Source: Bullera alba (Eukaryota > Basidiomycota > Tremellomycetes > Tremellales > Bulleraceae). Taken from it: a DNA stretch of 64,000 nt. The notes under the pieces are model-generated. The model did not search any database and was not told where the DNA came from. It saw only the letters and a list, made by a program, of their open reading frames with translations. The stretch spans positions 1,240,001-1,304,000 of the forward strand of contig BCIX01000006.1 of NCBI GenBank assembly GCA_001600095.1, given 5' to 3'. This document shows positions 1 to 11,393 of the stretch, piece after piece (positions within the stretch are counted from its first letter, which is position 1; every line of letters begins with the position of its first letter). Position numbers and translations under genes: made by a program.

Positions 1-85
1 ACAATGGATACCTCTGAAACCCTCGCTCCATCTCCTCCCTCTCTCAAATCCCTCACACTTCCCTCTCCGCGAATGTGGTCGACCA

Positions 86-3000
86 TTACGCCGAGACGAC
101 GACCGGCGTCTTGTCCGTGGCAGGCTGCAGCGATGCACCCTTACCCTCCGGATCGTAAAGGCAGGGGTACTCCACGTCCGAAGCGTTCGGCACCTCGGGC
201 TTGACATACTTCTGTGGCCCTGACCCGCCTACCGCCTTGACACCAGGGGCGGCCGTGATCTGCTTCTGGGCCGTCGGGTCCTGGAACATGGCGGCGAAAG
301 GGGCATTGGCTCTGGACGTAGATGACAAGACGACCGAGGAGCGCTTGTTCGTCACGGCTTTCGGAGAGCGCATGTTGCCGAACATCTTTCGGGTGAACGT
401 CCTGAATTTGCCGGTCCCAGGTGATCCGGGCGCCGCTCTCCTTGGCGACGTGGGCGTAGAGGTGGGGTAGGCCGGGTTCGAACCTCTGGAAACGGTGCCC
501 GTGCCGAGATGGGGGTTGACGGTGGATCGGGTCTTGGAGCGCGTTCGAGCAAGTGGTGTGCCGTGGTTGACAATAGTGGGCGAGTCGTCCAAAGTCGTTT
601 GGGCGACCTTCTTGCTCGGCGAGGAGGGCGACGGGAACACCCCAGTGGTCTGGATGACACTCTCCATCGGTGGCGTCACTGGCATAGGACCCGATTCGAC
701 GGATGCGAGTGAAGTGTCGCCGACTTGGGAAGAAGCGATCGAGAATCCAGATCCAGAAGTAGTCGATTCCCTCCTCTCAAAGGCATTACCGGCGTCGAGC
801 AAAGAGGGCGTTGGCAGCCCCGAAATTGAGGTCTCGGCCAAGTCCTCAGTGATGTCTTCGGTGGAAGTTGGCAAGTTGAGCATCGCTCGGAGCGGCGACA
901 GTCGATCTTCACCTTGAGCACCATGGGGGAGACCAGCAGTCGAGGTGGATGCGAATGATCCAGCGTGGAAACTGCGCCTTCTGATCTCCTTCTCCAAAGC
1001 CCTCAGCTCCTCCACTTTACTCTTGATCTCCTGATCGATGGCCGTCGCCGAGCTCGTCACCGACGAGATGGTTGGCGCATAGAGCGAGTGTCTTCGAGCG
1101 GCGTACAGGTCGATCCTAGTCGGCTCGGAAACCTCGTACGTCTCCGGAACTTCCATCCCCACCCAAGCCCATTCTTCACCGCGGACTTGACCCGGAGCGT
1201 CGTCAAACGAGGACAACTCCTCCTCGTCGGCTTTCTTCTCGAGCAGGTGCTTGGCATAACGAGAGGGCGTGGCGTCCGACTTGACCTTCCGAATGAACTT
1301 GTATCGCCTCTCGTGGTATCGCTTCGATCGGATGGGGTGGAACGAGTCGAGCAGCATCTGGCCCAGCTCTTCATATCGGTACGCCACGAGTGGCAGCTCT
1401 CGGGCAGAGTAATGGGCGCGTTTGTTGGCGCACATGACGTCGATCATGCTGTTGCTGGAACCGGCGGCGCTCACACCTCGACACCACGGTGCGGATCGGA
1501 TAGTGGCAGTGTTGACCGATTTGAGAATGTCGCACACTTGCTGCACGCACAGCGACTCGATCTCCGTTCGGCTCGAGGTCGCTTCTCCGACTTCGATGTC
1601 GACGAGTCCGGTTCGGAAGGAGTCTGTGGACGACTGAGGTAGCATGTCCCTGAGCATGTTCGCAGCGACCGTCTGACCACATCGAGCGAGGTAGGAGAAT
1701 CTGCAGCGAGGTCAGCACGAGTGTACTCCGAGGAAGCCTAGGGTGTACTCACGAATGGAACTCTGAGCCGTGGAGGCCCATCGCTCTGTAGGCGGGGTTG
1801 AGCACGACCCCTCTCCCAGCAATGGTGACATCACATCCAGCCGCCAGAGCGACACCACCAGCCGCGGCGTTCCCCTTCAGACAAGCGATAGTGATGATTC
1901 CCCTCTCGCATAGCGCACCACCTTGAGGCCAGGCACCGAGCAGCTTGGCGGATCGAGCGGGTTGTGTGTCGGACAAGAGAAACTCGACAATGTCGTCAAT
2001 CGCGTTGATGTTGTCCCAAGTCTCTTTACCAGGGTCGGCAGAGGCTTCGATCGTGTTGAGAGCGATACCATTGGAGAAGTAGGATCCGCCCTACAAGACC
2101 CGCGTTAGCTCGATTGATCAACACCGGTCAATGACTTACCATCAGAGCGAGGATCTTGACATTTCCTCGCTGTGGTGCGGTAGCCCACTGACACGCTCGA
2201 AGGAGCAGCTCGCATTGTCGAGTAGAGAAGGCGCCGTTGCTGCGAATACAATCAGCACAAACTTGGTGTACTACACGACGAGGCACTCACTAGAAGTCCC
2301 AGTAGACAAACTGGGCTAGCTTGCCGTCCTGAACGACGGTCTTGACTCGAACCTCTTTCCAATCACCCTCAAAGTCCTCAAAGTGGTTGATATCCCACTC
2401 CTGCACACCCTCGACCGCGCTCCCGTGTCCAGAGGCTCTGCTGGCATCGACCATGGGGATCTTGGGCTCCAATGGCGATCCAACCTTTTTCGGGACTCTG
2501 CCGAAAGTGATCCAGGCGGCAATTGCTCCATCGGCACTTTGACTCGGCTTTGTCTTGATCAACACCGCTCCGGACCTAGTGGCCACGATTTGTCCACTGG
2601 GCACGTCGTTCCAGGTGTCGTACCCGAGGCACGTGTACAGTGTCCTAGGTAGTGTTTTGAGGCCGAACTGGAGGTGCGAGCCATACGCGAACAAGGATGT
2701 TTTTGAGGATGAAGTCAGGGGAGCGAGCTGAGCACCAGGTTGAGAATCGCTAGCATCAACGATACGCTTGACGTCCTCGGCGGTATGAATGGCGAAATCG
2801 GGGCGTCTGATCTTTGCCGTGATCAAAGGTCTTTCCAGGGTGACACCGCCCATGAAAGCGCATTGATGGGTGACAGACTGTTCTTCCCACTGTTTGAGTG
2901 GTCGAAGGGTCATCTTGTTCACCGTGTCGGAAGAGTGGTATGTCTCGTATACTCTGATCATGGCGGTGATCAGGGCATTGGTAGCGGCGATGGAGTGTTG

Positions 3001-3679
3001 ATTCTGGTACAGGCCGGCCTTTGTCAACCCACTCTCGATGGGCGGCAGGGCGTATTGCTCCCATGCCCAGACTGATCCTCCATCCATATGTTCATTGGCC
3101 TGGAACACGATGGTTCCCCAGTGGGATCGCCTCTTGACTGTCCAGCTCTCGTGCGAGGTGGTCAAGAGATGGTCGAGGGCTTGGGTGGAATCGGTGATTG
3201 TTCCGTCGTCGCCGAGTAGGACCCAGTCGAGGGACGAGGGTCCAGCATCCCCAGGAGGACCAGGGTGGACAACTAGCGTGACCCACTAAGGTATCCAACG
3301 TCAGTCACGCGACCTTCACGTTCCCCGACCTGGTATGTTCTGGACTCACGTTGTTGAACACGGTCTCGGGGATACGCCTAGTGAGGAATGGGCAAATCAC
3401 GAGATCCGGATTCCATCCTTTACACGCCCGCTCCATGCTCTCGTCGCTAGAGGCGATTTGCACGCTTACATGCTTGAAGCCCAGGAAGCGGAGGTACGTG
3501 ATGACCTTTTGGGAAAACGAGTTGACGGCGGTGACCAGGAGCAGGACCTTCCATTCCTTCAGACCGGTGGCTGAGTCCGGTAGCTGGGCATAGGGGCCGA
3601 GTGGGGGAGATGTGATTGGGCTCTTCGAGTAGTCCTGGTCGTAGTCGAAGCCGGTGTCGCCAGTGACAATGATGGACAT
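86..3679 (-). CDS. HoxX-like formyltransferase / enoyl-CoA hydratase fusion
   Basis: Five exons, with introns near 3286-3348, 2240-2290, 2091-2139 and 1701-1752, give about 1,125 residues. The N-terminal half is a formyltransferase: a LLLVTAVNSFSQ-like start, then VVHPGPPGDAGPSSLDW carrying the family His, then EHMDGGSVW carrying the Asp. The middle is a crotonase fold: MGGSYFSNGIALN, then CLKGNAAAGGVALAAGCD, then VVLNPAYRAMG. This domain order is that of bacterial HoxX, which makes CO from formyl-tetrahydrofolate through formyl-CoA for NiFe hydrogenase assembly. Bacterial HoxX is about half this length. Here roughly 380 extra residues follow the crotonase part: one basic/acidic coiled-coil-like helix and a long Ser/Thr/Pro-rich disordered tail. 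No targeting signal is obvious. The family assignment is strong because both domains and their junction match. The physiological role in a fungus is unknown. Confidence 0.85.
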
Positions 3680-5777
3680 GGTGCCGGTAGTGTGACGGGT
3701 ATGGACAGTAAGGCACCAGATTCGATTTGGTGTTGTATCGGAGATCCACTGGTATTATAGAATTGGAATGAGATACCACAAGCCTGGGCGATGCGTCGAC
3801 GATCGTGTCAGAGAGTCTGCCTAGATGTCGTTCAGGCCTTCCGAGTTTTGTACTGCCGACGATCGTTACCAAAACACCGTTGAACCTCTTTGGATGTTGT
3901 TTTGGCCTACTGTTGTTTGCGTTGCGAGTGCATGTATCCAATCTCTTCCAGCCCTAAAGAATGGGTTACGCCGGTCGTGACTGGTCGTCTGGGACTGAGA
4001 GTGACCTCTGTTGATCAATTGACAGGTGTCGATTACTTGTGGTACGCGTCCAAGTTGGTTCGATGCCAAAGATTCAGGGTGAAGTGGCCCACAGTCGACA
4101 GATGCCGCAGCGGGTGTTTTGATGAGGGTGCGTGATGGCAAAGGCAGCGTGACTGCCTTCGTCTTTCCCCGCTCGAGGTGTCCGGAAGCAGAGTACTGAT
4201 CCTTGGACCTCGCGATCGCCCGCACAAGACGTTCACTCTTGACGCCTTGGGTCCAATTAATCGACGCCGGATTTCAATCCCAACCACCCAATATGTGACG
4301 TTTCGGCGGTATGACCTCGTGACCCCTTGGCCCGGTCAATCAAGCAGTGTATGAGTTTATCGAATAAGATTGGGATCGCAGGCGGAGTGGGCTTGTATAG
4401 AGTTGTCGAGCACTGAGGCGTAGGTGGCTGTGGCGGTGGGTGTCAACTGACAACTATCATGTGCCAGGTAAGTTCTTGTCTTCTCGATGGATTCGTGTGA
4501 CTCACAAAGGACCCGAAGGGGGATTGAGCTCGGGCTCGATCGCCGAGGTGACAGACAGGTCGCGTGGTGACAGATATCTGTGTTGCTCGACAACTCACTC
4601 TATTCCCGATAGCCAAGTACGCACAGATCGATCTTTCTGCTATGGTCAAACCAGGGGTCGAAGACTCTCAATTCGAGCCCATTCCGACCCCTCTGTTGTC
4701 TATATAGCTGCATGCCCATGCTCTGGCCCGGTGTCAGGCGTCAGGTGGTCCGTCCTATCCTCTGCTCTCCTCTGCCCTGCCCTAATGCCGAGTGAGGTGA
4801 CGAATGGAGTACGTAGGATGTGATCGAAAGGGAGTGACTGAGCGGGAAGGGACAATCAATTAAGAGGGTCTCGAATTCACTTCCGAAAAGTCCGAAGGCA
4901 CGGCGTACAAGCGTCTGAATCGATCCGAGATTCGAACCCCCGTAACTAATTGAGCACAAGTGCAAGGGCTCCTCGAGGCTCCTCGCTGCTCCTCTGCTTC
5001 CTCTGCTTCCTCCTGGTTCTCGGATCTGGAAGCTGCTGTGCCCTGCTGGCTGACGTGCTTCTCCGGCCTGCCGGGTGCCTCGAAGTGCCTGCTGCGACTT
5101 CAGATACCTCCGAGATCGATTCTGACGCCGAGCAGCGCCGAGCTCGACCAACAGCGACATAAGTTACAGCGACAGACAGCAACGGCGACCCTTGTTTCAG
5201 CTGGAGGGATCGAGTAGGCACTGAGGCGCACAGTCACACGCTAGTGTCATCCTTACCGATCTCCTGGAACACAGTACTGCATAGTCCGAGTTCTAAGACG
5301 AGTGATGGTGGGCTCGTCAGAGGAAAGCTGCGCCCACCTAACACGCTTCCATCACCAATGGCGCTCCTAAATGACTGACCCACACCGGACAGGCTCCTCA
5401 AAACACCTAGCTAGAACGAGTCCACGAAATAAGTGCATCGAGTCTTGCAATCCGTGCGTAAGACAGGGGTTTTGAGAGGCCTACATTGGTTCAGAACAAT
5501 TAGGTGCCCGGTTGTGGTCGGGGGTACTTGTAGGCCAGCGACCGGGCCCCGGGCCGACTCCGGGCCACGTGTCAATTTTAAAATCGTTGACCCCCAGATT
5601 CAGATGAGCGTTATAGCAGGTGGTTTTGACAAGCCTGCGCCAAAGCAGGGATTAGGTACGCGAGCTGTAGTCCTATCACAGTAGGCCGGCCAAAGAATCA
5701 GGTCATCGATCGGGTGTGACCGACGGCCTAGCTCGCTTTGATGCTGCTCGAGATGCCCACGATGTGCCCACGATGTT
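3680..5777. other. Long non-coding stretch upstream of the HoxX-like gene
   Basis: No convincing gene is seen in 2.1 kb. The part next to 3679 should hold the promoter of the HoxX-like gene. A TATATAG element lies at 4701-4707, but only a very short frame follows it. A tRNA T-arm-like string (GATTCGAACC) near 4929-4938 does not fold with its neighbours. A CT-rich stretch at about 4970-5030 and a GC-rich patch with a CACGTG core near 5565 are the only other visible features. Confidence 0.5.
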
Positions 5778-6107
5778 GCGTCAACTCCTTGGTCAACTCC
5801 GACGGTCACTTGCTCCCAACTCGGTGTTCCGATAATCAGGGATCATAATGGTACTGCCGTCGACTCGGCGATCACTACTGCCCCATTTGTTCGACTTTTG
5901 AACGGAACGTCCTCTGGTATTGGGGGAGGAGGGTTCATGCTCGTTCGACTGCCCTCTGATTCGCCATTCCCCGGAGTCAAGGAGAAGGAAGCTGGAATCT
6001 GGGCTATCGACTTCAGTGAGGAGAGTCCTGAGAAGAGCGAGGGTCATGCATTCTCGTCCCTTCCAGGGGAAACTTGGATCCGTCGTCCTTGCATTCGTCA
6101 CTCGTAA
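5778..6107 (+). pseudogene. Gamma-glutamyltranspeptidase relic (N-terminal segment only)
   Basis: One open frame of about 110 codons reads as the N-terminal part of gamma-glutamyltranspeptidase: CSQLGVPIIRDHNGTAVDSA matches the family's block around Gly-Asn-Ala-Val-Asp, SSGIGGGGFMLVRLP matches its glycine-rich block, and AIDFSEESPEKS matches the Ile-Asp-Phe-Arg-Glu block. Key positions have drifted: a GG became HN, and the usual Ala-Leu-Cys-Val-Gly reads Ala-Pro-Phe-Val-Arg. There is no start ATG, and the frame stops about 15 codons after the last match. The catalytic Thr domain is absent. I read it as a decayed fragment of a formerly complete gene or a broken duplication. An uncharacterised short protein is possible but unlikely. 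Confidence 0.72.
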
Positions 6108-6201
6108 ATGGTCGTGAATGGTCATAAGATGGCTCACCCCAGCGGAGCATGATTGTAGTCTTTCGTGGTCGAAGGTTGACCATTGGCGCCGTGGCGCTAC
6201 C

Positions 6202-9200
6202 TTACTCATCACTGTCCGTCAGCTCGATCTGTAAAGCCAACGGTCAGCTCGATTGTCTAATACAGCATCGGCTTGCTCACCGGTTTCGAGACCTTGGTCC
6301 GAGTGAAGCTGCTCAACAATATCAGCGGTGGATTCAATCAACATGCTCCCACGGCGGCAAGACCGGAAAAGTGCCGAAGACTACTCACTTGAGTTGGCTC
6401 TGCGTGCCCCCACTACTTCCCCCAGCGCGGGATGTGGCCGCACCCCTCGCCGCGGGGGCTTTTTTGGCTGCCGATTTGGCAGGTGCCCGAGCTGGTGCTT
6501 TCGCTGGCGCTCTAGCTTTCTTCACAGGCACCACCTCTTCCTCCTCCGACTCCTCTTCGTCAGAAAGGGCGTCGTCGAACTATACCCCTACGTCAGCTGA
6601 CCGAACTGTTCGTGGCGGCAGCTGACTCACCAGCTTCTTGCCCTTCGAGCTGGACGCGGCCTTGCCCTTGCTCGCTTTGCCCCTCACCGGGGCCTGGTAC
6701 GAAGCCTCCGATACATTGTCCATACTGTCTTCAGCTGTGATCGGGTTCCGAGGTCAGCTGTCACACACCTCGAGCTCCATGCAGCTTTCCTAACCCACCC
6801 ATGCTGTCAACGTCGGAATCCTGTTTCTTGGCTTTACCCTTCTTCTTCGCGCTGTCATCTCTAGCTGGGCGAGCGTCCGCCCACTGTGAAGCGACGCTAC
6901 AAAGTGTCAGCTACCGTGCTCCGATTATTACGAGGCCTAAGTAGCTCACTGCTCCTTAGCTTGGGCCATCTAATATTACACGTCAGCACAAGCACATCAT
7001 GCTCTACTCGGCACTCACATGCTCCTCGACATCATCTTCATCCACTTCTCGACCTTTCATATCCCTTCCTACCGTTTTCAAAGTCTCCGCCACAAAGCTG
7101 CGACCATGAGTTAGCTAGATCCAGAGATGGCAATCGTGCCAGCTGACTCTCTGATGGCGTCTCGATCGTCCTTGTCGACGAAACGCATGACCGCATCCTC
7201 CATCCCTCCCTCGACCAACACCTCCAAGTTCTGAGCCTGGAGGTACTGCTTGACAAGACTGGCCATTCTCAATTTGGCCAACCTGTCATTCGCCGTCATT
7301 GCCGATGGATCATCTTCTTCTCCTAGCATAGCGTCGTCCTCGAACCCATCTGCGTCCGGAGCGTCTGGCAGATTCTTGCTTTCTACACGCAAAGTCAGTA
7401 GATGCTCGTGACGGAGCGTCGTCTGTACTCACTTCGCTCGGCAATCTTCTTCTTCCTGTGGTACTGCAGAATATCCCTGGGATTGGCCACTCTTCCGATA
7501 AAGTCTTGACCGAATCGCACGGGATTCGTCATTTCCTTTGCTTCAGACGTCTCGACCTGCACACATCAGCATTGTTGTAGATTCTGCGGCACCTAGACCA
7601 ACCTTTAATCGAATGAGGGGCAGCATCATCTCGACCTTCTCGACGTCTTCGGCATGTCGCTCCTCCCACTCTCGTTCGGCTTTATCGATCAAAGCCTCCA
7701 CCTGGGAGAAGGTGAATGTCAGCTTTCACTAAGCGAAGCGGCATGAAGCTGAGCACCATCCTCACCTCCTTCCTCAGATACGCCGTGATACTGTCCTTGT
7801 CCTCGAGGTTGACTTTCGTGCTCTCATCTTCCGCTGCCTTAGTGAGCACCACTTCAGCCAATTGGAACGGTCGGACCGTCTTGAGTGGGACCTCTGCTAT
7901 TTGAAACTGTGACCCCTGTATGGAGAGAATGCCGACGTGTCTGCACATCGTCAATTCACGACGCTAGATGCGCGTCACGCCGACTCACTTTGGCTTGGCT
8001 TCTCCTGGGGCCAAACTCGTCGCTACGCTGCTTCCCGGCTGAGTGATGTAATAGTCCTTTTCTGCCACTTTCTCTGGCCAGATCCTGCAGTCATGCTCGT
8101 GGCCCCACACGACCAATTTTATGCTGTCGTCGAACATGCCCTCCGGGACCGACTGCTGTGGGCCATGGTTGACCCTGGCCAGGTCAGTACCATGACAGTA
8201 AGAGAATGTATATTCTAGCTCACCTGTTTTGATGGACCAAAAGCATGTTGAACCAATCATCCTCCGGGCCGTCCGGCATGAACATCTTCACACGATTACT
8301 CCTCAATTCATAGTGCATCCTCGCGTCCTTGACATTGCCGACACCGTACATTGCCAATTGGGTAGTTCCCTTTCTGAGCAGGACCGGCTTGATCTTGATC
8401 CCCTTCTCCAAGTCGGGGTCACGAGCGTTCTGGTCTTCGTCCGCCGCGAGGTCGATCTTGCCAAAGTAGTTCAGAACGCCGGAAACGGATAGCACGTCTA
8501 GAGCGCACAGAGCGCCTTCCTGTGATGAGCTCGTCAGCTTGCTGAGAACTCGTACAGCACGTGGTAGCTGACTTACCGGGCCTGTACCCTGTGGATCATC
8601 GTGATTGCCATGAATGGAGAACACTGGGATGGCAATGTTGAGATTGGGGTCTTCATAGTTGACGGCGGGGAAGCTGTACCCATGATCAGCTGTGATCATA
8701 AAGAGCAAGCTCCAGCTGCCTCACGAGAATCCAGCTGCACTTCCATCCATAGGATCACTCAGCAGCTCAAACTACCGTAGGATGTCAGGTTTGATCGCGG
8801 TCCAGTAGAGGCGTGGATAGCTCGTCCTCACCTGAACCGGCCTATCACCGAGGGTATACTCCCTTAACAGACCTATTGTCTGATGCATGCACGTCCGACT
8901 GGGTCTGTTCTCATGGAAGAGGTCACCGGCGAGGAGGATGAAGTCGACCTCGGCATCCCTTCCTATCTCTAATATCTCGCGGAATGTGTTGATGGCATCT
9001 TTTCCTCTGACGGGGTCTTTCTCGGCGTATCCGATGTGATTGTCCGTAGCCAGGAGGATTCGAAAGCAGCTACGAAGCAGTTCAGCTGCTGTACGTGCAC
9101 CTGTATCAAGAAGCTGGAGTGGGTAATTGCCGAAGGTCTCGATGAGTGGTTAAGAAAGACTTTCGAAGAAAGAGGAAACAACCTTACTTGTCGTTATCTA

Positions 9201-9354
9201 TAGCTACATTCAGCTTGCTGAAACATCATGAACTGACCTAAGAGCTCACCTTGCTGGACAACACTAGGAGATGGCTCTCTGAATATCCGTAACGATCAGC
9301 TGAAGTAGTATCAGACACGCCAGTTGCTCACTCGAATTCAGTTTGCGAGGCCAT
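6202..9354 (-). CDS. MRE11: Double-strand break repair nuclease Mre11
   Basis: Many short exons join into a full Mre11 protein. All phosphoesterase motifs are visible in order: [48 protein letters not shown] and [11 protein letters not shown]. They bind the two manganese ions of the nuclease centre. The cap and Rad50-binding region follows ([10 protein letters not shown], then charged helices), and the C-terminus is an acidic, Lys/Arg- and Ala-rich tail ending in ELTDSDE. The start at 9354 gives MASQTEFE, with the first intron after 23 coding bases. The protein works in the nucleus as the MRN/MRX complex with Rad50 and Nbs1/Xrs2 at broken DNA ends. It shares a 323-base promoter region with NSE4, which lies head to head. 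Confidence 0.95.
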
Positions 9355-9677
9355 TCTTTAGACTCGCAGATACCTTTCCGTCCTACTCTTGAGCCGGATT
9401 TAGCTACCTATACCGATTAGGATATCCCGTGATTGAGGTAGGAAGGCAAGATGGTAACCAAGATGGTGACTCTTGCTTCCCTCACTCTTGGTGGAACTGT
9501 AAAGTGGAGGGCCGAATCCAGTCAGCTCTCGGTTTCAGGCACGCTCAGACCCACTCCCAATATTTTGATTCCGTCCACCCAACGCGTCGAGGCAAAAGTC
9601 GTTCGCGAGTCGCGAGGGAAAGATCTAATGTCGCAACTCTCGACTTGAATCAGACTTTGACACGCTCCTCCAATGGG
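9355..9677. promoter_or_regulatory. Shared promoter region of MRE11 and NSE4
   Basis: This 323-base gap separates two divergent DNA-repair genes. No TATA box is evident. An open frame runs through part of it on the plus strand in phase with NSE4, but it has no good upstream ATG, so I treat it as 5' leader. A shared regulatory role is inferred from the layout alone. Confidence 0.5.
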
Positions 9678-11145
9678 ATGACATTGCCGCGCGCCATGGA
9701 CCAATCACGGATGGTGATGGAAGATGAGCTGGGTGAGCTGGAGAATGGGCAGACTCAGAATGCAGGGCCGTCAAAGCGGGCGAGAAAGAACAGGCAGAGT
9801 CAGGGGACGACCATCCAAGAAGTGTTTGAGAAGATGACTACGCAGGAGAAGGCAGCGCTCAGTGCAGAGTATAGAGAGATGCAAGTGGAAGCTGATGGTG
9901 AGTGCTCTTCCCTCAATGCATCTAGGAAACTGCAAAAACGAGAAGTAGAACACTGATGTGCCCTCTCCTTCAGATATGCAGGCGAATCTGGCCAACACGA
10001 CACCTGCCCAAATCAACGCACAGATCACCAGGCAGAAAAAGGCCTTTGCCAGTGTCAGAGACGTCGGGATCGCCGCCCTGGACGCCAAATTGATGGTCAC
10101 CAGTGTCGACACGACAATGGGTCTTGCAAGAAGGATGCAGGTCGAAGGAAACGCCTTCGATGTCGACGAGTACCTCCACAGGTGAGTCCCCACCTCTTGA
10201 CGTTACACTCCGTGCTGATAGATGCGCAGAATCAAGTATATTCTCGGACTGGACAAGGAGATGCTAGAGGACATGTCCGAGGATGAGCTGGACCAATTGG
10301 AGGACAGCCTGTCGGATGGGGTAGGCGCTGCGCGAAGGGCTAATGCCAGAGCGGGCGTTTTGGGCGATTGGGAAAAGATCGGTTGGATGGCTGCGAGTAT
10401 GTACCGAAGAGTGCCAGGTGTGGAGTTCATGTAAGTGGGCCCGTGGCGATTTCATTCGCGACTTGAGCTTCACGCTGAATTTCCCTCTAGGTACGGCCCC
10501 GTCAAGTCGGAACACAGGAAACGAACAATACACCGACAACGACAGAAAGCAGACATCGCACCCGAAACACGGCCTCAGGAGATTGAAATGCAAAAAGGCG
10601 ACAAGTCCGGTCCGAAAGACGAAACCGTGCACTCTGTCCGTCTGGTGGCCAAAGTGCTCGACAAGAATGATCCCCAGAGACAAGGCTTGAATTTCTTCAG
10701 AGTGGTCATCAACCCGGATGACTTTGGGCAGAGCGTCGAGAATTGCTTTTACATCAGTTTCCTCATCAAGGACGGCAGGGCGGGAGTCGAGGTTGCAGAC
10801 GACGGAGAGGTCATTGTCCGTGAGTACCATCCATATCACCTCTTCCTATTCCGAGGCTTATCACCTCTTCCTCTTCCGAGGCTAACCATGGTTGACAGGC
10901 GCTACGGACCCGTACGACCCTGATAACATGGAGCAAGATGGCGAAGGGACAAAGAACCAAGTCGTCCTCGAGCTCGACATGCACACGTGGCAGGTCAGTC
11001 GAGCGAGTCCATATGTTCGAACCCTGCTGATATTACTCTCCATCTGCAGGAGGCGATCCGCGTGTTCAACATTGAAAAGCCGATGATACCACATCGGGCA
11101 TATAAGGCCGACCTCCCGCTTGCCGCTGACAAGTGGTACGGATAG
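9678..11145 (+). CDS. NSE4: SMC5/6 complex kleisin subunit Nse4
   Basis: Six exons give roughly 380 residues. The N-terminal helix-rich part (TTPAQINAQITRQKKAFASV, then AKLMVTSVDTTMGLA) is the kleisin region that contacts Smc6. The C-terminal winged-helix part carries the family signature, with LNFFRVVINPDDFGQSVENC followed by FYISFLIKDGRAGVEV. The middle holds SMYRRVPGVEFMYGP, also conserved in Nse4. The protein bridges the Smc5 and Smc6 heads and binds Nse1 and Nse3 in the nucleus, for recombination repair and replication-fork stability. The start is either the ATG at 9678 or the in-frame ATG at 9696. The stop follows DKWYG. Its partner across the promoter is MRE11. Confidence 0.92.
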
Positions 11146-11393
11146 AAAGTAGTTAGAACTCAGCATCATTCCAACATCTACCTGTGCATAGTCCGAGAAA
11201 ACAACTAGAGCGTTTGTACATTATTGCATGCCTGCGATGTATTCGTAATATCATGATAGATGCTGGTTGAGCTGGAGCTCATCTATACTTTTGGCGTCGG
11301 TTGACTCGGCCGAGACCTCCATCCGGGTCAGAGTGCCATTCTTGTCCTCAGGTGGTCTTATGGATCCGGAGTTGAAGTATGTCCGTATGCACA

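Noticed and set aside
965..1642. 225-codon plus-strand frame antisense to the HoxX-like gene
   Set aside because: It is a shadow of a GC-rich coding region; the minus-strand frame carries the conserved crotonase and C-terminal sequence.
86..3679. Hydrogenase or other hyp/hox genes near the HoxX-like gene
   Set aside because: None is present anywhere in the window.
4920..4960. tRNA gene suggested by GATTCGAACC (a T-arm-like string)
   Set aside because: The five bases on each side of the loop do not pair, and no anticodon arm or acceptor stem can be laid out on either strand.
5778..6107. Functional gamma-glutamyltranspeptidase
   Set aside because: The catalytic C-terminal half is absent and conserved residues are altered.
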